DNA of 64,000 bases from Candidatus Pantoea varia (GTDB lineage Bacteria; Pseudomonadota; Gammaproteobacteria; Enterobacterales; Enterobacteriaceae): the NCBI RefSeq assembly GCF_900115075.1, contig NZ_FOVG01000001.1:1426001-1490000 (forward strand), in the 5' to 3' direction. The notes below the pieces were generated by a model. That model was not told the DNA's origin and searched no databases. It was given only the letters and a program-made list of their open reading frames with translations. The position numbers were made by a program, and so were the translations under genes. The stretch's first letter is position 1, and each line of letters starts with the position of its first letter. Of this stretch, positions 1-9,416 are shown piece after piece.

Positions 1-687
1 ACACTACGCAGCGACCTGCGCATGCTGCAAAAACAGGGCTTTGTGCAGCGCTACCACGGTGGCGCAACGCTGATGACGGGCAAGCAGAATACCGGGGCGA
101 TGCTGCTGGAGCGGCAGACCCATCTGGAAGAGAAAGAAGCGATTGGCCGACTGGCGGCGCAGCATATCGAAAATGGCGACACGGTGATTTTCGATTCCGG
201 TACCACGACTACCGCAATTACCGACGCCATCAGCCACATTCGCCGTCTGTCAGTAGTGACCACGGCGGTGAATATCGCCCTGAAACTGGGTGGCGAGCCG
301 GGGATCAACATCCTGCTGACCGGCGGCACCTTTAAATTTCCGACGCTCTCCACCTCTGGCGAGAAAGCGGCCAGTTTTTTTGAAAACGTGCTGGCCGAAA
401 AACTCTTCCTGGCGACCGCCTGCATCTCGCCACGTCTGGGCCTGAGCTTCCCCAGTGAAACGGACATCAAAGTAAAACTGGCGATGATCAAATCCGCCAG
501 CACAGTGTATGTGGTGGCGGACTCCAGCAAAATCGACAAGGTCTCCATGTTCGCGCTGCCCTGTGACTGGAGCAACATCCACTACCTGATCACCGACAGC
601 GGCATCAGCCCCGCGCAGGTCAAAGCGTTTGAAGCCCTGGGCGTAAAAGTGCTTGTGGCCCCGCTGCCGCTGAAGCGGGCGATGTAG
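1..687 (+). CDS. DeoR-family transcriptional regulator, 5' end cut by the window
   Basis: The reading frame is open from base 1, so the N-terminus lies outside the window. It begins inside the helix-turn-helix (TLRSDLRMLQKQG), followed by the YHGGA linker typical of DeoR-family repressors. The rest is the sugar-phosphate sensing domain, with FDSGTTTTAI, LLTGG and VVADSSKID motifs and a C-terminal LITDSGIS segment. Family members repress sugar or polyol catabolic operons and are released by a phosphorylated sugar. The ligand and target operon cannot be told from this part. The ORF ends in TAG and no convincing terminator follows. Confidence 0.85.
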   Translation, partial: TLRSDLRMLQKQGFVQRYHGGATLMTGKQNTGAMLLERQTHLEEKEAIGRLAAQHIENGDTVIFDSGTTTTAITDAISHIRRLSVVTTAVNIALKLGGEPGINILLTGGTFKFPTLSTSGEKAASFFENVLAEKLFLATACISPRLGLSFPSETDIKVKLAMIKSASTVYVVADSSKIDKVSMFALPCDWSNIHYLITDSGISPAQVKAFEALGVKVLVAPLPLKRAM

Positions 688-788
688 TTATTATCGCTCC
701 CGCTTTTCTTTGTGCAGAAAACCTGGCCCGCGCACTGCACCTGATGAAACACGACAATACCCACTGTCCAGGCTCACATCACTTGTGT

Positions 789-828
789 ATACAATGTATA
801 TTGCGCCAACATGTATCTACATTGTGTA
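789..828. promoter_or_regulatory. Inverted-repeat operator and promoter region of the mazE-like gene
   Basis: Two near-inverted arms, TACAATGTA (about 790-798) and TACATTGTGTA (818-828), lie just upstream of the GGAGG ribosome binding site at 831-835. Such AT-rich palindromes are typical autoregulatory operators of toxin-antitoxin operons, where AbrB-type antitoxins bind. The assignment rests on sequence form and position only. Confidence 0.5.
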
Positions 829-843
829 TTGGAGGCATGTTGA

Positions 844-1158
844 ATGATTCATGGAAATGTTAAACGCTGGGGTAACTCTCCAGCAATACGCATCCCGGCG
901 ACATTGATGCAGGCACTAAATCTTAATATTGATGACGAAATAAAAATCGATTTGGTTGAAGGAAAACTCATTATTGAGCCTGTAAAACAGGAAGTCGCTT
1001 ACTCTCTTGCAGAACTGCCTGAAGAGCAACGTGTGCGAGCCAGGGATGGCGAGCCCATCCGCAGGGATGCGGGATCCCTTTGCGATCAGGCAGGCCTTTC
1101 CTGCACGACGCACCTGTCCCCAATCTCCTCACTCCGCACCTGCAAATCCGCCCGATAA
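844..1158 (+). pseudogene. Truncated MazE/AbrB-type antitoxin without a toxin partner
   Basis: ATG at 844 follows GGAGG with good spacing. Residues 1-50 form a SpoVT/AbrB swapped-hairpin DNA-binding domain of the MazE type ([16 protein letters not shown], then [18 protein letters not shown]). Up to AYSLAEL it follows MazE. After that the toxin-binding C-terminal tail is replaced by unrelated sequence that runs through a hairpin-rich element and into the 3' end of cobA on the other strand. No mazF-like toxin ORF follows. It is read here as a decayed antitoxin. The DNA-binding half could still be made and could still bind the upstream palindrome. Confidence 0.6.
1040..1104. repeat. Element of three consecutive small palindromes
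   Basis: Three stem-loops stand in a row: GGATGG/CCATCC (1044-1060), AGGGAT/ATCCCT (1063-1079) and GCAGG/CCTGC (1090-1104). The element covers the odd tail of the mazE-like fragment and the last codons and stop of cobA. It could be an interspersed palindromic repeat or a 3'-end stabilising structure for the nas transcript. There is no poly-U tract typical of an intrinsic terminator. Confidence 0.45.
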
Positions 1159-1928
1159 AACCGCACGACCTCACCCACCACCAGCAGCGACGGCGAAACC
1201 GGCTGGTCCCGCGCTACCGTCTCCGCCAGCCCAGCCAGTGTGGTAATCAGCACCCGCTGGTCCGGCCGGGTCCCCTTCTCAATAATCGCCACCGGCGTCT
1301 CCGGATCGCGCCCCTGCGCCTGCAACTGCGCACTGATCGACGCACTCCAGCTCAACCCCATATAAAATACCAGCGTCTGATTCACCGCCGACAGCGCGGC
1401 TGCATCCAGCTGCGGCTCGCCACTCCGGCCATGCCCGGTAATCAACCGCAACGACTGCGCACAATCCCGATGCGTCAACGGAATCCCGCTGGCCGCCGCA
1501 GAACCTACCGCCGCCGTAATTCCTGGCACCACCTCACAGCGAATCCCGGCCTCCTGCAGACTCACCATCTCCTCGCCTCCGCGACCAAAAATAAACGGAT
1601 CGCCGCCCTTCAGGCGGATCACATCGCGCCCGCTGCGCGCCAGATCCACCAGCAACTGATTAATCTGCGCCTGCTTCAGTCCGTGCTGCCCCGGCTGCTT
1701 ACCCACATCAATGCATAAGGTGCTCTCCGGCACCTCCGCCATCACGGCGTCACTCACCAACCGGTCATACACCACCACCTCAGCCCGCTGCAGCAACCGC
1801 AACGCCTTAACCGTCAGCAACTCCACATCGCCAGGGCCTGCACCGACCAGCCACACCCCACCCTGCGGCTTAGCCACATCGACCGGGGCCAGTAACTTAT
1901 CCAGAGAATCAATTGCTCGTGTCATCAT
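1086..1928 (-). CDS. cobA: Uroporphyrinogen-III C-methyltransferase
   Basis: SAM-dependent methylation of uroporphyrinogen III to precorrin-2, the first step to siroheme, the cofactor of the nitrite reductase encoded just upstream. Family signatures are visible: [19 protein letters not shown] near the N-terminus, [25 protein letters not shown] and VVPGITAA. The length of 280 residues fits stand-alone CobA/SUMT; no CysG dehydrogenase/chelatase domain is fused. The ATG at 1928 overlaps the nasA stop (ATGA), with GGAGG just before it; an alternative ATG lies at 1925. It is the last gene of the nas operon. Confidence 0.9.
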   Translation of the reverse strand: MMTRAIDSLDKLLAPVDVAKPQGGVWLVGAGPGDVELLTVKALRLLQRAEVVVYDRLVSDAVMAEVPESTLCIDVGKQPGQHGLKQAQINQLLVDLARSGRDVIRLKGGDPFIFGRGGEEMVSLQEAGIRCEVVPGITAAVGSAAASGIPLTHRDCAQSLRLITGHGRSGEPQLDAAALSAVNQTLVFYMGLSWSASISAQLQAQGRDPETPVAIIEKGTRPDQRVLITTLAGLAETVARDQPVSPSLLVVGEVVRFYRADLQVRSEEIGDRCVVQERPA

Positions 1929-4543
1929 TCCTCCACAACTACGTCGGACAGCAACAACTGCTTCAGCTCCGGAATACAGGAGCCGCACTGCGTGCCACAC
2001 TTAAGCTTCTCGCCCAATGCCTGAGTGCTGCGACACCCCTGCGCCATCGCCTGCAAAATCGTCTGCTCGCCCACCGACATACAACTACAGATAATCCGGC
2101 CCGCCGCGCTGCGCTGCATCGCCTGACCCGCCAGTACGCTGTGCCGCCCGGCAGCCTCCTGCGGCGCCTCCGCAAACGCCGCCGCGATAAACGCACTATC
2201 CAGCGACGGCAATGTGTTACCGGCATAAAACGCCAGCTTCAACTCACCGTCGCGCCATGCCAGCAACCGGTAATCACAACCGCTGCCGGTGGCGAGCTGC
2301 ACTACACAGCCCGACAAATCAACCTGCCCGGCCAGCCACGCCTGCGGCGATCCCTCGCCCGCTACCGCATAACGCTGCACCGCCGGATAAGGTGCCCGTG
2401 ACCAGTAACGCAATCCCGCCAGCTGTGCAATCTCACGCTGCCACAGCCAGCCCTGCCAGCTCACCGCCAGCGGCAGAATCCGCACCGGCGTCTGCTTCAG
2501 CGCAGGCTGGCCGGAAAACGGACAGGCCCGGGCGGCGACCAGCATATCGACGTGACTCTGCTGACTGAACTGCCGGTTCCAGTGCATCGGCACAAACAGC
2601 TCGCCGCGCCGCATCCCGGCATCAGTGCGCACCCGCACACTAATCCAGCCCTGCACCGACTGCACCCGCGCCAGACCGCCTGCCGTCACGCCATACTGCG
2701 CGGCATCAGCGGGATGCAGCGCCACAAACGGCTCATCGCAATGCTGCATCAGGCGCGGCACCAGCCCGGTACGCGTCATGGTGTGCCACTGATCGCGCAC
2801 CCGTCCGGTATTCATCAGCAACGGATACGACGGTTCGCGCGAGGCGACAACGGGCGTGGCTGGCACCCCCAACCGGGCCTTACCGTCCTCATGAAAAAAG
2901 CGGCGATCGTCAAACAACCGGGCACAGCCCTGCGGATAGTCGGCATTGACTGGCCACTGAACCGGACGCAGTGCGTCCCATTCGGCCCGGTTTAACTGCG
3001 CCAGCCCGCTGATATCAAACGCCCGCTGGCCCCGGTTCTCAAAACCCGACAGCGCCGCGTGCTCGCAGAAAATCTCAGACGGATGCTGCCAGTTGAACCC
3101 CTCACGGAACCCTAATCGCTGCGCTACCTGCGCCAGCAGCCACCAGTCAGGCCGGGCATCACCGGGCGCGGCGGCAAAGGCGCGCTGACGCGAAATACGC
3201 CGCTCTGAATTCGTCACCGTGCCATTCTTCTCGCCCCATCCCTGGGCGGGCAGCAGAATATCGGCAAAGGCGCTGGTATCGGTCTGCGCCATCACGTCTG
3301 ACACAATCACCAGCGGACAGGCCGCCAGCGCCTGCGCCACGCGATTGCCCTCCGGCATCGACACCGCCGGATTGGTGCCCATAATCCACACCGCTTTCAC
3401 CTCGCCTTCCGCAATCGCCCTGAAGAGCTCCAGCGCGGTCAAACCGGGCTGGCGGGCAATCGACGGGCTGCGCCAGAAACGCTGCACCCGATCGCAATCC
3501 GCGGCTGTAAAACCCATGTGCGCCGCCAGCTGATTCGCCAGACCACCCACCTCCCGTCCGCCCATCGCATTCGGCTGTCCGGTCAGCGAAAAAGGCCCGC
3601 AGCCCGCACGGCCTATTTTACCTGTCAGCAGATGCAGATTAAGAATTGCCTGGTTATTGTCGCTGCCGGTGGCGGACTGATTAATTCCCATGCACCAGAG
3701 CGTCAGCACCCGATCGTGCTGGCTGACCCGCTGGAAAAAGTGCGTCACCTGCTGCACCGTTAAATCACAGGACTCTGCCACCCGCGCCACATCCCACTGC
3801 GCGGCAGCGGCCAGCGCCTCAGTCACGCCATTCAGGTGCGGCAACATGCTGCTATCAAGGCCATCGTGCTGCGCCAGCCAGTGCAGCAGACCGGAAAACA
3901 ATGCCGAATCGCTGCCGGGACGCAGCGGCAGATGCAGATCGGCCTGATCACAGCTCGCCGTGCGGCGCGGATCGATGACGACAATACGCATCGCCGGACG
4001 TTGCAGCTTCGCCTGCATCAGCCGCTGCCAGACCACCGGATGCGCCCAGGCGGCGTTAGAGCCCACCAGCAACACCAGATCGGCCTGCTCCAGATCCTCA
4101 TAACAACAGGGCACCGCGTCAGCCCCCAGCGCCCGCTTATAGCCGACCACCACCGACGCCATACAGAGCCGCGAATTGGTATCGATATTGGCAGCGCCGA
4201 TATAGCCCTTCATCAGCTTATTGGCGACGTAGTAATCCTCGGTCAGCAACTGGCCGGAGCCATAAAATGCCACCGCCTGCGGACCATATTGATCGATCAC
4301 CGCGCGCAATCCCGCCGCCGCCGCATCCAGCGCGGCGTCGAGGCTGACCGGCTGGCCGTTAACTTCGGCGGTCAGCAGACGCCCCTGCGGGGTCAGCGTC
4401 TCACCCAGCGCTGCCCCCTTAACGCACAACCGGCCTGCATTGGCAGGATGCTGGGGATCGCCGACGACGATTGCCTGATGTGATCCCTGCGGCGTGACGC
4501 AGACGCCACAGCCGACGCCGCAATAGGGACAGGTGCTGTTCAT
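1925..4543 (-). CDS. nasA: Assimilatory nitrate reductase catalytic subunit
   Basis: Cytoplasmic molybdoenzyme (872 residues) that reduces nitrate to nitrite. The N-terminus carries the [4Fe-4S] motif TCPYCGVGCGV (CxxCxxxC). The body shows Mo-bisMGD oxidoreductase features such as NSRLCMASVV, GSNAAWAHPVVWQR and GTNPAVSMPEGN. The C-terminus has a BFD-like [2Fe-2S] domain (CSCMSVGEQ, then CGTQCGSC) as in NasA. It overlaps the nasCB stop by 4 bases and the cobA start by 4, so it is translationally coupled in the nas operon. Electrons are expected from the NasC-like part of the upstream fusion. Confidence 0.93.
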   Translation of the reverse strand: MNSTCPYCGVGCGVCVTPQGSHQAIVVGDPQHPANAGRLCVKGAALGETLTPQGRLLTAEVNGQPVSLDAALDAAAAGLRAVIDQYGPQAVAFYGSGQLLTEDYYVANKLMKGYIGAANIDTNSRLCMASVVVGYKRALGADAVPCCYEDLEQADLVLLVGSNAAWAHPVVWQRLMQAKLQRPAMRIVVIDPRRTASCDQADLHLPLRPGSDSALFSGLLHWLAQHDGLDSSMLPHLNGVTEALAAAAQWDVARVAESCDLTVQQVTHFFQRVSQHDRVLTLWCMGINQSATGSDNNQAILNLHLLTGKIGRAGCGPFSLTGQPNAMGGREVGGLANQLAAHMGFTAADCDRVQRFWRSPSIARQPGLTALELFRAIAEGEVKAVWIMGTNPAVSMPEGNRVAQALAACPLVIVSDVMAQTDTSAFADILLPAQGWGEKNGTVTNSERRISRQRAFAAAPGDARPDWWLLAQVAQRLGFREGFNWQHPSEIFCEHAALSGFENRGQRAFDISGLAQLNRAEWDALRPVQWPVNADYPQGCARLFDDRRFFHEDGKARLGVPATPVVASREPSYPLLMNTGRVRDQWHTMTRTGLVPRLMQHCDEPFVALHPADAAQYGVTAGGLARVQSVQGWISVRVRTDAGMRRGELFVPMHWNRQFSQQSHVDMLVAARACPFSGQPALKQTPVRILPLAVSWQGWLWQREIAQLAGLRYWSRAPYPAVQRYAVAGEGSPQAWLAGQVDLSGCVVQLATGSGCDYRLLAWRDGELKLAFYAGNTLPSLDSAFIAAAFAEAPQEAAGRHSVLAGQAMQRSAAGRIICSCMSVGEQTILQAMAQGCRSTQALGEKLKCGTQCGSCIPELKQLLLSDVVVEE

Positions 4544-7500
4544 GATGCCTGCGCCAGCTGATTCAGCGGACGGTTTGCCAGCCAGATCTGCCCGGCTTCC
4601 AGCTTCACCGGCCAGCAGCGCAGCTGATGCTGCGGATTATCCAGACTCTGCCCGTCACGCAGTCGTATCCGCTGCTTGTAGAGCGGCGAGATCACCACCG
4701 GCTCACCGCCGACATCGCCCAGGATCCCGCGCGACAGCACGCTGGCGTCGCTGCCAGGTTCGCGATCTTCCAGCGCAAAGAGCGCATCCCCAAAGCGGAA
4801 CAGCGCGACACGCTCACTGCCAAGTCGTGCGCCGATCCCCGCCTCTGGGGGAATCGCCTCCAGTGCGCAGATAGCACTCCACGGCTCGGCGGGCAATTGC
4901 AGCAACGGACGCGCGGCCACGGATTCAGGCTGGCGCTGATCGCGTACCCGACGGTAGTGCAGCGATTCATCAGGCTGGTCGCTGTTGACCGTCGGCGTAA
5001 ACAGCGCAAGGCGCGACGGATCCGCCAGCGTGGTCTGCCACTCGCACTGATACGCCTCGACCACCCGCTGCATCTCCTGCTCCAGCGTCGCGCCCAGCCC
5101 GAGGCTATCCTCAATCACCACCTGCCGCAGGTAATCCAGACCGCCTTCCAGATTGTCCATCCAGACGCTGGTACGCTGCAGGCGATCGGCGGTGCGGATA
5201 TAGAACATCAGCAGGCGATCGACATAACGCAGCAGCGTGGCGTCGTCGAGATCGCTGGCGAACAGGTCGGCATGGCGCGGCTTCATACCGCCATTGCCGC
5301 AGACGTAGAGGTTCCAGCCCTTTTCAGTGGCAATCACCCCAATATCTTTGCTCTGCGCTTCCGCGCACTCGCGGGTACAGCCCGACACCGCCATCTTGAT
5401 CTTATGCGGCGCGCGCAGCCCCTTGTAGCGATTCTCCAGCGCGATGGCGAAGGCGGTCGAATCCTGCACGCCGTAGCGGCACCAGGTTGAACCGACACAG
5501 GATTTCACCGTGCGCAGCGACTTGCCGTAGGCGTGACCGGTTTCAAAACCGGCCGCGAGCAGCGTCTGCCAGATATCCGGCAACTGATCGAGCCGCGCAC
5601 CAAACAGGTCGATACGCTGACCGCCGGTAATTTTGGTGTAGAGATCGTAACGTGCCGCCACCTCACCAATGGCGATCAGCCCCTGCGGCGTGATTTCGCC
5701 CGCCGGGACGCGCGGCACCACAGAATAGGTGCCATCTTTCTGGATGTTGGCGAAGTAGCGATCGTTGGTGTCCTGCAGCGGCAGATGCGCCGGTTTCAGC
5801 AGATAGTCATTCCAGCAGGAGGCGAGTAGCGACGCCACCAGCGGCTTGCACACTTCACAACCCTGCCCCCGTCCGTGCGACGCCAGTAGCGCATCAAAAG
5901 TCCTGAACTCACCGGCCCGCACCAGGTGATACAGCTCCTGGCGTGAATAGCTGAAGTGGTCGCAGACATCTTTTTTCACCTCAACGCCGAGATTTTCCAG
6001 CTGAAACTCCATCACCTGCTTCACCAGCGCCGCGCAACCACCGCAGCCGGTGGCCGCTTTGGTGCAGCGCTTAATACTGCTCATCTCACCGCATCCGCCT
6101 TTCACCGCCGCGCAGATATCGCCTTTGCTGACGTTGTGACAGGAGCAGACCTGGGCGCTGTCCGGCAACGCCGCGACGCCTGGCGCTTTCGGTCCACCGG
6201 CCAGCGCAGGCAGAATCAGGCTTTCTGGTGCGGTGGGCAGCGGCAGATCGTTGAGCATCATCTGCAGCAGCGTGGCGTAGTCACTGCTGTCGCCGACCAG
6301 CACGCCGCCCAGCAGCCGGGTGCCCTCGGCAGAGACCACGATTTTCTTGTAGATGCCTTTTGGCCCGTCGGTCCAGTGATAGTGCTGGCTGCCCGGCGTG
6401 CGGCCATGCGCATCCCCAAACGAGGCCACCTCCACGCCCAGCAGTTTCAGTTTTGTGCTCATGTCCGCGCCGCTGAAAGCGGCAGGTTCGGCCACCAGAT
6501 AGCCAGCCAGTACCCGCGCCATCTGATAACCCGGCGCGACCAGGCCAAAGATCTGACCGTTCCACAGCGCGCATTCCCCAATGGCAAACACGTCGTCATC
6601 GCTGGTCTGGCAGCGATCGTTAATCTCAATGCCGCCGCGGGGTCCCAGCGTCAGGCCCGCCTCACGCGCCAGCTCATCGCGGGGCCGGATACCGGCGGAG
6701 AACAGCACCAGATCGCCGGGTAAACGGCTGCCATCGGCAAAGCGCAGCATCACGCTGCCATCGGGCTGACGCTCAATCAGTTCGGTCTGTTTCGAGGTGT
6801 GAACCGTGACGCCCAGCGCATCGATCTTCTGACGCAGCATCAGCGCACCGCCCTCATCGAGCTGCACCGCCATCAGGCGCGGCGCGAACTCCACCACATG
6901 CGTTTCGAGCCCGAGCTGCCGCAGCGCATTCGCCGCCTCCAGACCCAGCAGGCCGCCGCCAATCACAATGCCGCGCTGGCTATGGCGGGCGCAGGCGGCA
7001 ATGGCATCAAGGTCGTCCAGCGTGCGATAGACAAAGCAGCGTTCGCCGTCGTGGCCTGGCACCGGCGGCACAAAAGCGCGTGAGCCGGTCGCCAGCACCA
7101 GCTTATCCCACGCCAGTTCATTGCCCGCGCTGTCGCGCAGGCTGCGCTGCTGGCGGTCGATCGCCACTACCGTACAACCGCTGCGCAGTTCAATACCGTG
7201 CAGGGCAAAGAAGTCTGCGCCGACCAGGGACAGATCGTCGGCCGTTTTGCCGTTGAAATAGTCCGACAGATGCACCCGATCGTAAGCCTGCTGGCGCTCC
7301 TCGCCGTAAACCACGATGTGATAGTGCTGATGCAGTTCACGGGTAACCAGCTGTTCAAGAAAGTGGTGACTGACCATGCCGTGACCAATCACGGCTAAAA
7401 CCGGTTTACTCATCTCAGGACTCTCTGCAGCCTGTGGCTGCGGTTCAGGTTGATCGTGATCGAACAGGGCATCGAGCGTGACAGAGTCGGCACGCTGCAG

Positions 7501-8604
7501 GCGTTCCACCAGTGCAGCGCCCTGCCGGGTGTCGCCAGAGAGCAGCACGCCACAGAGGCGGCCCTGACGGAGAAATAGACGGCGATAGTCGCCGGAGATC
7601 GGATCAAAACTGCTGATAGACGGCGCCTCGCTGATATCACCGGCGCTGAACAGCGAAATGCCGCTGACCTTAAGCCGCGTCGCCAGCGGCTGGCTGACAA
7701 AATCCGCCAGCGGCGATCCGGCCAGCTGCGCCGCCAGAATCTGTGCCTGCGCCAGGCAAGGCGCGACCAGGCCAAAAGTTTCGCCCGCGATTTCACAACA
7801 CTCACCCACGGCGTAAACCCCGGGAAGGGCGCTGCGCAGCTGACCATCCACCACAATGCCGCGCTGACACGGCAGACCCGCCGCCTGCGCCAGCGTTATC
7901 TCGGGCTGAACGCCGATGGCGATGACCACCTGCGTGGCGGCACAGTGATGGCCGCTGGTCAGCGTCACGCCCGCCTCGTCAATCGCCACAAGTCCGCTGT
8001 TCAGTTCACAGCGGATGCCGCGCTGCGCTAATGCCGTCAGCAAGAGCTCGCCCGCTTTTGCATCCAGCTGGCGATCCAGCAGCCAGGGTTTGTGATGCAC
8101 CAGCGTGACCTCACGGCCACGGGCGCGGAGTGCCGCCGCCGCTTCAATGCCGAGAAAGCCGCCGCCCAGTATCACCACCGGTCCCTGGCCCGCCAGCAGT
8201 CGCCGGACGTCAGCGATGCTGCGAAAACCCATTACACACTCCGCGTCGATGCCGGGAATCGCGGGCAGACGAGGTTGTGAACCGGTGGCAAACACCAGCC
8301 GATCCCAGCCGAGCTGGCGCTGATCGGTCTGCACCGTGCGCGCGGCCAGATCGACCTGCAGCACGGTTTCACCGGTCAGCAGTGTGACGCCGTGCCGCTG
8401 ATACCAGTCGCGATCGTGGATCAGTGTGTCACCAAAGGACTTTTCACCGGCCAGCACCGGCGACAGCAGCACGCGGTTGTAGTTGCCGTACGGCTCGCGG
8501 CCAATGACCGTGATAGCGTAATGTTGCGGCGCACGTTGCAGCAGGCTCTCCACCATCTGCATTCCCGCCATGCCATTGCCTATAACCAGCAACCGTTGCC
8601 TCAT
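4540..8604 (-). CDS. nasB: Fused NasC-like reductase and NAD(P)H nitrite reductase (NirB-NirD type)
   Basis: A single continuous frame of 1354 residues. Residues 1 to about 397 are a FAD-dependent pyridine nucleotide reductase starting RLLVIGNGMAGMQMVE, as in NasC. Residue 398 is a methionine opening a second, typical nitrite reductase N-terminus (KPVLAVIGHGMVSHHF) with its own FAD/NAD domains. Then come a BFD [2Fe-2S] region (CSCHNVSKGD, CGGCAALVKQ), a second cysteine-rich segment (GCEVCKPL), and the siroheme/[4Fe-4S] half (CVGSTWCRYG, CTRECAEAQSKDIGV). The last 100 residues are a NirD-like Rieske fold lacking the Rieske cysteine/histidine ligands. ATG at 8604 has AAGGAG upstream. It converts nitrite to ammonium and probably also feeds NasA. 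Confidence 0.88.
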   Translation of the reverse strand: MRQRLLVIGNGMAGMQMVESLLQRAPQHYAITVIGREPYGNYNRVLLSPVLAGEKSFGDTLIHDRDWYQRHGVTLLTGETVLQVDLAARTVQTDQRQLGWDRLVFATGSQPRLPAIPGIDAECVMGFRSIADVRRLLAGQGPVVILGGGFLGIEAAAALRARGREVTLVHHKPWLLDRQLDAKAGELLLTALAQRGIRCELNSGLVAIDEAGVTLTSGHHCAATQVVIAIGVQPEITLAQAAGLPCQRGIVVDGQLRSALPGVYAVGECCEIAGETFGLVAPCLAQAQILAAQLAGSPLADFVSQPLATRLKVSGISLFSAGDISEAPSISSFDPISGDYRRLFLRQGRLCGVLLSGDTRQGAALVERLQRADSVTLDALFDHDQPEPQPQAAESPEMSKPVLAVIGHGMVSHHFLEQLVTRELHQHYHIVVYGEERQQAYDRVHLSDYFNGKTADDLSLVGADFFALHGIELRSGCTVVAIDRQQRSLRDSAGNELAWDKLVLATGSRAFVPPVPGHDGERCFVYRTLDDLDAIAACARHSQRGIVIGGGLLGLEAANALRQLGLETHVVEFAPRLMAVQLDEGGALMLRQKIDALGVTVHTSKQTELIERQPDGSVMLRFADGSRLPGDLVLFSAGIRPRDELAREAGLTLGPRGGIEINDRCQTSDDDVFAIGECALWNGQIFGLVAPGYQMARVLAGYLVAEPAAFSGADMSTKLKLLGVEVASFGDAHGRTPGSQHYHWTDGPKGIYKKIVVSAEGTRLLGGVLVGDSSDYATLLQMMLNDLPLPTAPESLILPALAGGPKAPGVAALPDSAQVCSCHNVSKGDICAAVKGGCGEMSSIKRCTKAATGCGGCAALVKQVMEFQLENLGVEVKKDVCDHFSYSRQELYHLVRAGEFRTFDALLASHGRGQGCEVCKPLVASLLASCWNDYLLKPAHLPLQDTNDRYFANIQKDGTYSVVPRVPAGEITPQGLIAIGEVAARYDLYTKITGGQRIDLFGARLDQLPDIWQTLLAAGFETGHAYGKSLRTVKSCVGSTWCRYGVQDSTAFAIALENRYKGLRAPHKIKMAVSGCTRECAEAQSKDIGVIATEKGWNLYVCGNGGMKPRHADLFASDLDDATLLRYVDRLLMFYIRTADRLQRTSVWMDNLEGGLDYLRQVVIEDSLGLGATLEQEMQRVVEAYQCEWQTTLADPSRLALFTPTVNSDQPDESLHYRRVRDQRQPESVAARPLLQLPAEPWSAICALEAIPPEAGIGARLGSERVALFRFGDALFALEDREPGSDASVLSRGILGDVGGEPVVISPLYKQRIRLRDGQSLDNPQHQLRCWPVKLEAGQIWLANRPLNQLAQAS

Positions 8605-8614
8605 GGTCTGCTCC

Positions 8615-9406
8615 TTATGCCGCCGTGGTCTGTTTTTCATAGAGAAAATGCAGCACTTTCTGGCGCAGCTGGTGGTAGCGCGGCTCATCCGCCAGCGCCA
8701 CCCGCGAGCGCGGACGCGGCAGATCGACAGTGAGGATTTCGCCGACCTGCGCCGCCGGGCCGTTGGTCATCATCAGCACCCGGTCGGACAGCAGCACGGC
8801 TTCATCCACGTCATGGGTGATCAGGACGATGGTGGTGTTCAGCTCCTGCTGAATGCGCATTACGCTGTCCTGCAGGTGGGCACGGGTTAAGGCATCCAGC
8901 GCACCAAACGGCTCATCGAGCAGCAGCACGCGTGGCTTCATCGCCAGCGCCCGCGCAATGCCGACGCGCTGCTTCATGCCGCCGGAGATTTCGCCAGGCC
9001 GCTTGTGCATGGCGTGGCTCATCTGCACCCGATTAAGGTTGTGCTCGATCCAGTCACGCATCTCCGCTTTGCTGAAGCGCCCTTTAAATACCTGCTGCAC
9101 CGCCAGTTCGACGTTCTGAAACGCCGTCAGCCACGGCAGCAGCGAATGGTTCTGAAACACCACCGCGCGCGCCGGGCCAGGTCCGGTGATTTCGCGGTTA
9201 TCACATAGCAGTACGCCGCTGGTGGGACGGGTTAATCCGGCAATCAGGTTCAGCAGCGTCGATTTGCCGCAGCCCGAGTGGCCAATCAGGCTCAGGGTTT
9301 CCCCTTCGTGAATATCAAAGCTGACGTTGTCCAGTGCCAGGAACTCGCCGCTGGCAGTGTTGAAACGCTGGCTCACCTGCTGAACGCGGATAATGTGTTG
9401 CTGCAT
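8615..9406 (-). CDS. nasD: Nitrate ABC transporter ATP-binding protein
   Basis: ATPase of a nitrate/nitrite importer, 263 residues. Walker A is GHSGCGKST near residue 42, the signature is ISGGMKQRVGIARAL, Walker B is VLLLDEPFGALD, and the switch is LITHDVDEA. It belongs to the NrtD/SsuB/TauB subgroup, and its position right after the permease and binding protein genes assigns the nitrate role. AAGGAG precedes the start. The spacing to nasE and nasCB is about 10 bases each, within one operon. Confidence 0.9.
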   Translation of the reverse strand: MQQHIIRVQQVSQRFNTASGEFLALDNVSFDIHEGETLSLIGHSGCGKSTLLNLIAGLTRPTSGVLLCDNREITGPGPARAVVFQNHSLLPWLTAFQNVELAVQQVFKGRFSKAEMRDWIEHNLNRVQMSHAMHKRPGEISGGMKQRVGIARALAMKPRVLLLDEPFGALDALTRAHLQDSVMRIQQELNTTIVLITHDVDEAVLLSDRVLMMTNGPAAQVGEILTVDLPRPRSRVALADEPRYHQLRQKVLHFLYEKQTTAA

Positions 9407-9416
9407 GATGTTCTCC

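Noticed and set aside
1925..8600. Many long plus-strand frames opposite nasA and nasCB
   Set aside because: They are arginine/proline-rich complements of high-GC coding sequence with no ribosome sites or domains.
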